Source of the DNA: Syngnathus acus | Lineage: Eukaryota > Chordata > Actinopteri > Syngnathiformes > Syngnathidae | Assembly (NCBI RefSeq): GCF_901709675.1 | Contig: NC_051088.1 | Location: forward strand, 22,023,193 to 22,087,192 | DNA length: 64,000 nucleotides | Direction: 5' to 3' | Position numbers and translations under genes: made by a program | Shown here: one piece after another, positions 59,764 to 64,000 of the stretch | Numbering within the stretch: the first letter of the stretch is position 1 | How the letters are laid out: every line of letters begins with the position of its first letter | Notes under the pieces: generated by a model | What the model was told of the DNA's origin: nothing | Databases searched by the model: none | The model's input: the letters and a program-made list of their open reading frames with translations, nothing else

Positions 59764-61962
59764 ACTTGGACTTGGACTTAATCAATGAAGTTACAATGAT
59801 GTACCGGTAGTTTAAAGCGTCATATTTAAAACGTGTGATTATTATTTTTTTTTAATTAATCGTGACTTTAGGATGTGTGAAAATAGTGACATCGGGTCAA
59901 TTCCTTGCACAACTTGCATGAATGACCTTATCAACAAATGGCATTCAGGATACGAGGTTATGTTATCGAATTCCGTGTGTTAAAGGTCAAAATAATCAGC
60001 ACGGTCGACGATTTTGTCCGATTTAATCGGCCAGCCGATTAATCGATCATCAGGCCCCACTGTGATTTAAAGCGCCTTAACAACTTTACCGAGACCCACG
60101 ACCCGCTATTGCCAGTCCCAAAAAAAGAATCCCAAAACACACGTGAGTTCACCGCGACCCACCATGGCTAAATTGCATTCCGATTCTTTTCCGGAAAATG
60201 ACGGAAAGCATCGTGAAGACGCGTGCACTTACCCCAACCAAAGCCACTCCGTCCTCGTTCTTCTACCTCCTTTTCCCGGCTGGACTTTTTATCCTCTCCT
60301 CGGCGGCTCATCCGAACTGCATGACTTGCAAATGTCTCGCCGTGACGCTAACCGAGATCGACAACTCCACATGTAAACACATACCGTCAAATATTTCATA
60401 TTACGCCTTCTCAGATCTACCCAGGCCTGTGAATGCGTTGCTATGGAGATAAGAGAATAAATACGGCCTTCTATTTATGTATGAATTCCACCGCGTGGCC
60501 AGTGACTGTCTATTCTCGTATTCACGTCTTAATTCACACATCTGCCAAGTCGTCGTACGCCGACACGGCAACTGTGAAGAAACCAAAGCAAACTCAGTTT
60601 TGGGAACTTCTCAGCATCTTTTCTCGTAGTTGTATTCAGCGAAGCCAGGAGTGACAGTCCGGGGCACTTTGTATTAGCGCTGATAAATAAACATTATTTC
60701 AAACAAACGTCAGGACCTGTTAACTCTTCCCCCGGTGTGGTTGAGTAGCCGTGCCAACCCAGGGCATGGAATATTTAATGATTGCACTCGCCGCATAATA
60801 AAAAAGTCAATTTGCAGACAAACAGGCGTCTGCGGAGGACAATTGCATTTCTAATATCGCCGCGCCAGATCGCGATGCCTCGGAGGGCCGACGACTCGGG
60901 CTGCAGACTTGTCTCGACTAATTACGTGTTTAACCCTGCAACCGGCCAGCTCCTTTGACATTCAAATTTACGGGGACCTGCCGGATCCGCACGGACGTGA
61001 GATCCGGCTCGTGCTAATTGATTGTTCTCCTCCGGAGTTGAGAAGGCATCTGTAGTTGTTGACTTTTGACCTCCGACATGCTGATGGCTGCTCACCGAAA
61101 GATGTTGTGAAGGATTTGCATTTCTTTGCTACTTCATGCAAATGCATGTTTTCATATTAGCACAAAACAGTGGCAATATTCTGATCTTGTGGAATAAATA
61201 ATGACGCGTGTTGTCAATATTTACATTTTCATTGTTTAATTTTATTCTAACGGAGAGCCTCGGGCAATCTGAGACGAAGAGGAATGATTAAAGCTTTGCC
61301 CGTTCATAATAACCCTCGTTGCAGTTGCTTAATCTGATGTAGCATTTCTGTGTTTACAGCAACATGAATCACTTTGCCTGTTGATTTAATTTCTTGACGT
61401 AATTTTCTCCTTAAAGGACAGCTTCCCGATGGCAAAAAAAAAAAAACTCTTAAAGAAAAAACTCATTGGATGTGTGTGAAGCAACTTGGACTCCATGTTC
61501 CATTGTGCGTGTATATAAGTGTGTGCGTGCTTGGCAAGCTGTACCAGGACGGGTCAAAGCAGCTTAGTTCCGATCTGTTGGGTGACCTGCCTGAGCCTTG
61601 CTGGCCTTGCTGACCCGTGTGATTTCATTACACAGAGCTAAGGTGCACTGCAGCGCCTCTGGAAACGCACTGCACATGTGCACACATCCTTGCACTATTT
61701 TCTCTACTCTGCCTCAGTTTTATGGGTTGGATAATTTATTTATTTTTATTTTTATTTTTTATTGTAATGTTAATTCCATTTATTTTAATGTTTATAATAC
61801 AAAATTATTTAATATGTCCACTTTTAAGTCACCTTATACGCTGACTTCAATAAAACTAATAAACGTGATAGTGGCTTTATTGGACTGTAACTTAACATTA
61901 AATGTCCACAACATCAATAAGAAATCAAGTCTAAAATATTCCAAAGTGATAAAACCCCATGT

Positions 61963-61965
61963 CAT

Positions 61966-62004
<39 letters not shown>
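61963..62004 (+). repeat. (TA)n microsatellite
   Basis: About 20 TA units with CATA at the left edge. Confidence 0.9.
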
Positions 62005-62008
<4 letters not shown>

Positions 62009-62046
62009 TTTTTTCTAGTGTGACTTTAGTGGAGACGCTATGAGCA

Positions 62047-62064
62047 CGGCCGCTAGATGGCGAT
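62047..62064 (+). promoter_or_regulatory. CTCF-like motif (plus orientation)
   Basis: CGGCCGCTAGATGGCGAT fits the CTCF core CCGCNAGRKGGC form. Motif match only. Confidence 0.35.
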
Positions 62065-64000
62065 CGAGGTTAAAGTAGTGTGACCAGCTTGCTGCCAGCA
62101 TGTGAAATTCAAATGCGATATGCCACTTGGAAAAACAACAACAACGAGGGTTTCCTCCAAGCAACGCTTCCTCCCGGAGTCCCACCTCTTCAAGTTTCCT
62201 GTCAAGAATAAGACGATTGTACTTTTAACCGCACTGCACTTAAATGTAACTTGTTCACCAAAGTTTTAGTGATCCCTCGTCCCTGTTTGATCCCTCGCCT
62301 ACTTGTTGTGGTCCACTGTTTATTCACTTAAGGCTAAAGCTAAAAGCTAGCGTTTCAATCAAATTAAAATTCAAAAAGAAAATCCAGATTTTTCTTTTAA
62401 ACAAAAGCAAAAATGACAAAAAAATTATGAAGAAAGTTTAAAATTCAAAAATAAAACCCAGATTTTTTTTAAATAAAAAAAAGACAAATGATGATGCTAA
62501 AGAAAAAGTCAACCCTCATTTTATATTGTCCCCCTCAAAAAACAAACTTCAGCAAAACAGCCGACAAGGCCCCAACACAGACAAAATTGTTCCGAGGAGC
62601 AAAATTAAAATCTAAGTGTACTCTAATCACAAAAGTCAATCTAACACAACCAAAAGTTGCAACACAAATTGCTTTTAACTGATTTATTTATATTTACATA
62701 AGTATGTTTACTTTTTAAACATGTCCAAAAAAAAGAAAAAAAGCCGTTTCAATATTTTTTTGTCGTGATTGCAATGAAACTTTCCCGACAAAGAAAGATA
62801 TGTTTTCCAAATGTCAGACACAACCAGGTGTTGTCATTGAAATCTGCAAAGTACTCTCGACTCGTAAGTAAGAAAAGAATCCCGGGCATGAATAGCAGAG
62901 CACGTAAAGAAACCATGTAGGTTTGCTCTCGAGTGTTTGGACAGATGCTGGCAGCGAGAACTTGTGAAAGGAAACGTGCATAAATTAGCATCTGCTTGTG
63001 TCCACTGGCGGGAAACTGGTCACATTTGCAAAACATTTCGACACAAACGGACGCCGCGAGGTAAACGTGGACATCGAGAGAAGAACGTATGACGATTGAC
63101 TTTCTACCGACATCAATCAAATCTTATGCATGTTACGCCGGACAACAAAACCAAAGACTGTCACCGGCTTCAAACCAGATGAGGAATTGTAAAAAGAAGG
63201 AAAACAATAAGAGGGCAGCAAAGCGTTTGCATTTGAATTTACAATCTCCACACACATCCCATCACTGCGATCTCTCATCACTTCTATCGCAATCTCCGTC
63301 GCTCGCTTTCTTTACATCAACTCTTTTTTTTTTTTTCGAAGCGCATTGTCATTCTCTCCCCATAATAGCGCCCCGGTGCCTTCACGCTTGCCGCCACTTG
63401 CTCATCTACACATGTAACACGGGCAGAAATTGAGTCGAACAAATGTCTTGAAAGGCCCACGCGCCATATCAAGCCCGACCCAACAAAAGCAGACAAAACG
63501 TCTTTCTTTGCTGGCGTTCAACATTTGAAGTTGATATTTTTCCGCGGCGGCTGACGTACGCTGAATGAAAAAAACAAAAAAACAGCAAAGCGTTTGCTGT
63601 TCTTGTGTTTTGCTGTCAGTCCGCCTTGAATGGGAAAGTTGAGGCCGCGTTTGTTTGCTGTTGAGGCGAAATGGCTGGCTTTGATTAGCATTTTGCTAGT
63701 GTGCCTCACGCTATCATTGCAAATAACTCTCCGTCCATCCGTCCATCCGCTCAAATGCATTTCTGCTGCCCCCGGAGAACAAATGTGTGAAATTAGCCTG
63801 AGTTATTTCCACGCGCCCTGACCTTGACATCATTCCCGGCATTTATACCACGCGCGTATACATCCGGGGCCGATAACACACTTTTTTTTTTGCCGTCTCT
63901 AAATTGCCTCTCAGCCCACAAAACTCACATTTCACATGCACGCTCGCTGGCAGCTCAGGTAGACGCCGCCTTGCATGGAATGTAATGTGCCTTAATGTGG

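Larger units (their letters stand above)
59770..64000. other. gene-poor stretch to window end
   Basis: No convincing exon. A TA microsatellite lies at 61963-62004 and a CTCF-like motif at 62047. A moderately GC-rich unique block at 60780-61080 may be regulatory. The open frame at 60198-60452 is discussed in the findings. Confidence 0.4.

Overview
The window looks like nuclear DNA from a compact-genome teleost fish. The evidence is intron-split vertebrate genes with GT-AG junctions, introns often of only 80-300 bp, dense CA/AT microsatellites, and teleost-type repeats: a tRNA-like SINE, several MITE families and an internally deleted LINE. Nothing prokaryotic is present, and the species cannot be named from the sequence. 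All four recognisable genes are on the + strand.

Layout. (1) 820-29412: the last 16 coding exons of nckap5 (NCK-associated protein 5). The 5' exons lie upstream of the window. Joined, the exons read 5505 nt without a stop (1834 residues); the 3'UTR runs to a poly(A) signal near 30676. (2) 31753-34378: lypd1 (Lynx2), three exons, 136 aa, a secreted GPI-anchored Ly6/uPAR protein. A GC-rich promoter sits just upstream, and next to it a 180-bp tandem duplication. (3) 36279-38945: actr3, twelve exons, exactly 418 aa, the Arp3 subunit of the Arp2/3 complex. (4) 39476-40818: a tmem182-like gene, five exons, about 262 aa, a four-pass claudin-fold protein. It begins about 220 bp after the actr3 poly(A) signal and has a MEF2-consensus site and four E-boxes just upstream. 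(5) 40.85-64 kb: no convincing coding exon. This is a gene-poor stretch with MITEs, a foldback element, a 173-bp tandem duplication, a LINE relic, microsatellites and GC-rich unique blocks that may be regulatory.

The nckap5-lypd1 order and orientation match the human 2q21 neighbourhood. ACTR3 and TMEM182 are elsewhere on human chromosome 2, so the segment combines conserved and rearranged linkage. The genes have separate roles (cytoskeletal scaffold, receptor modulator, actin nucleator, muscle membrane protein); nothing suggests an operon-like unit.

I found no exotic system. The observations most worth following are a tandem duplication that copied the start of an nckap5 exon, a stop-free 78-nt intron in nckap5, a compact muscle-type cis-element cluster before tmem182, and CTCF-like motifs in divergent orientation around the end of the gene cluster.
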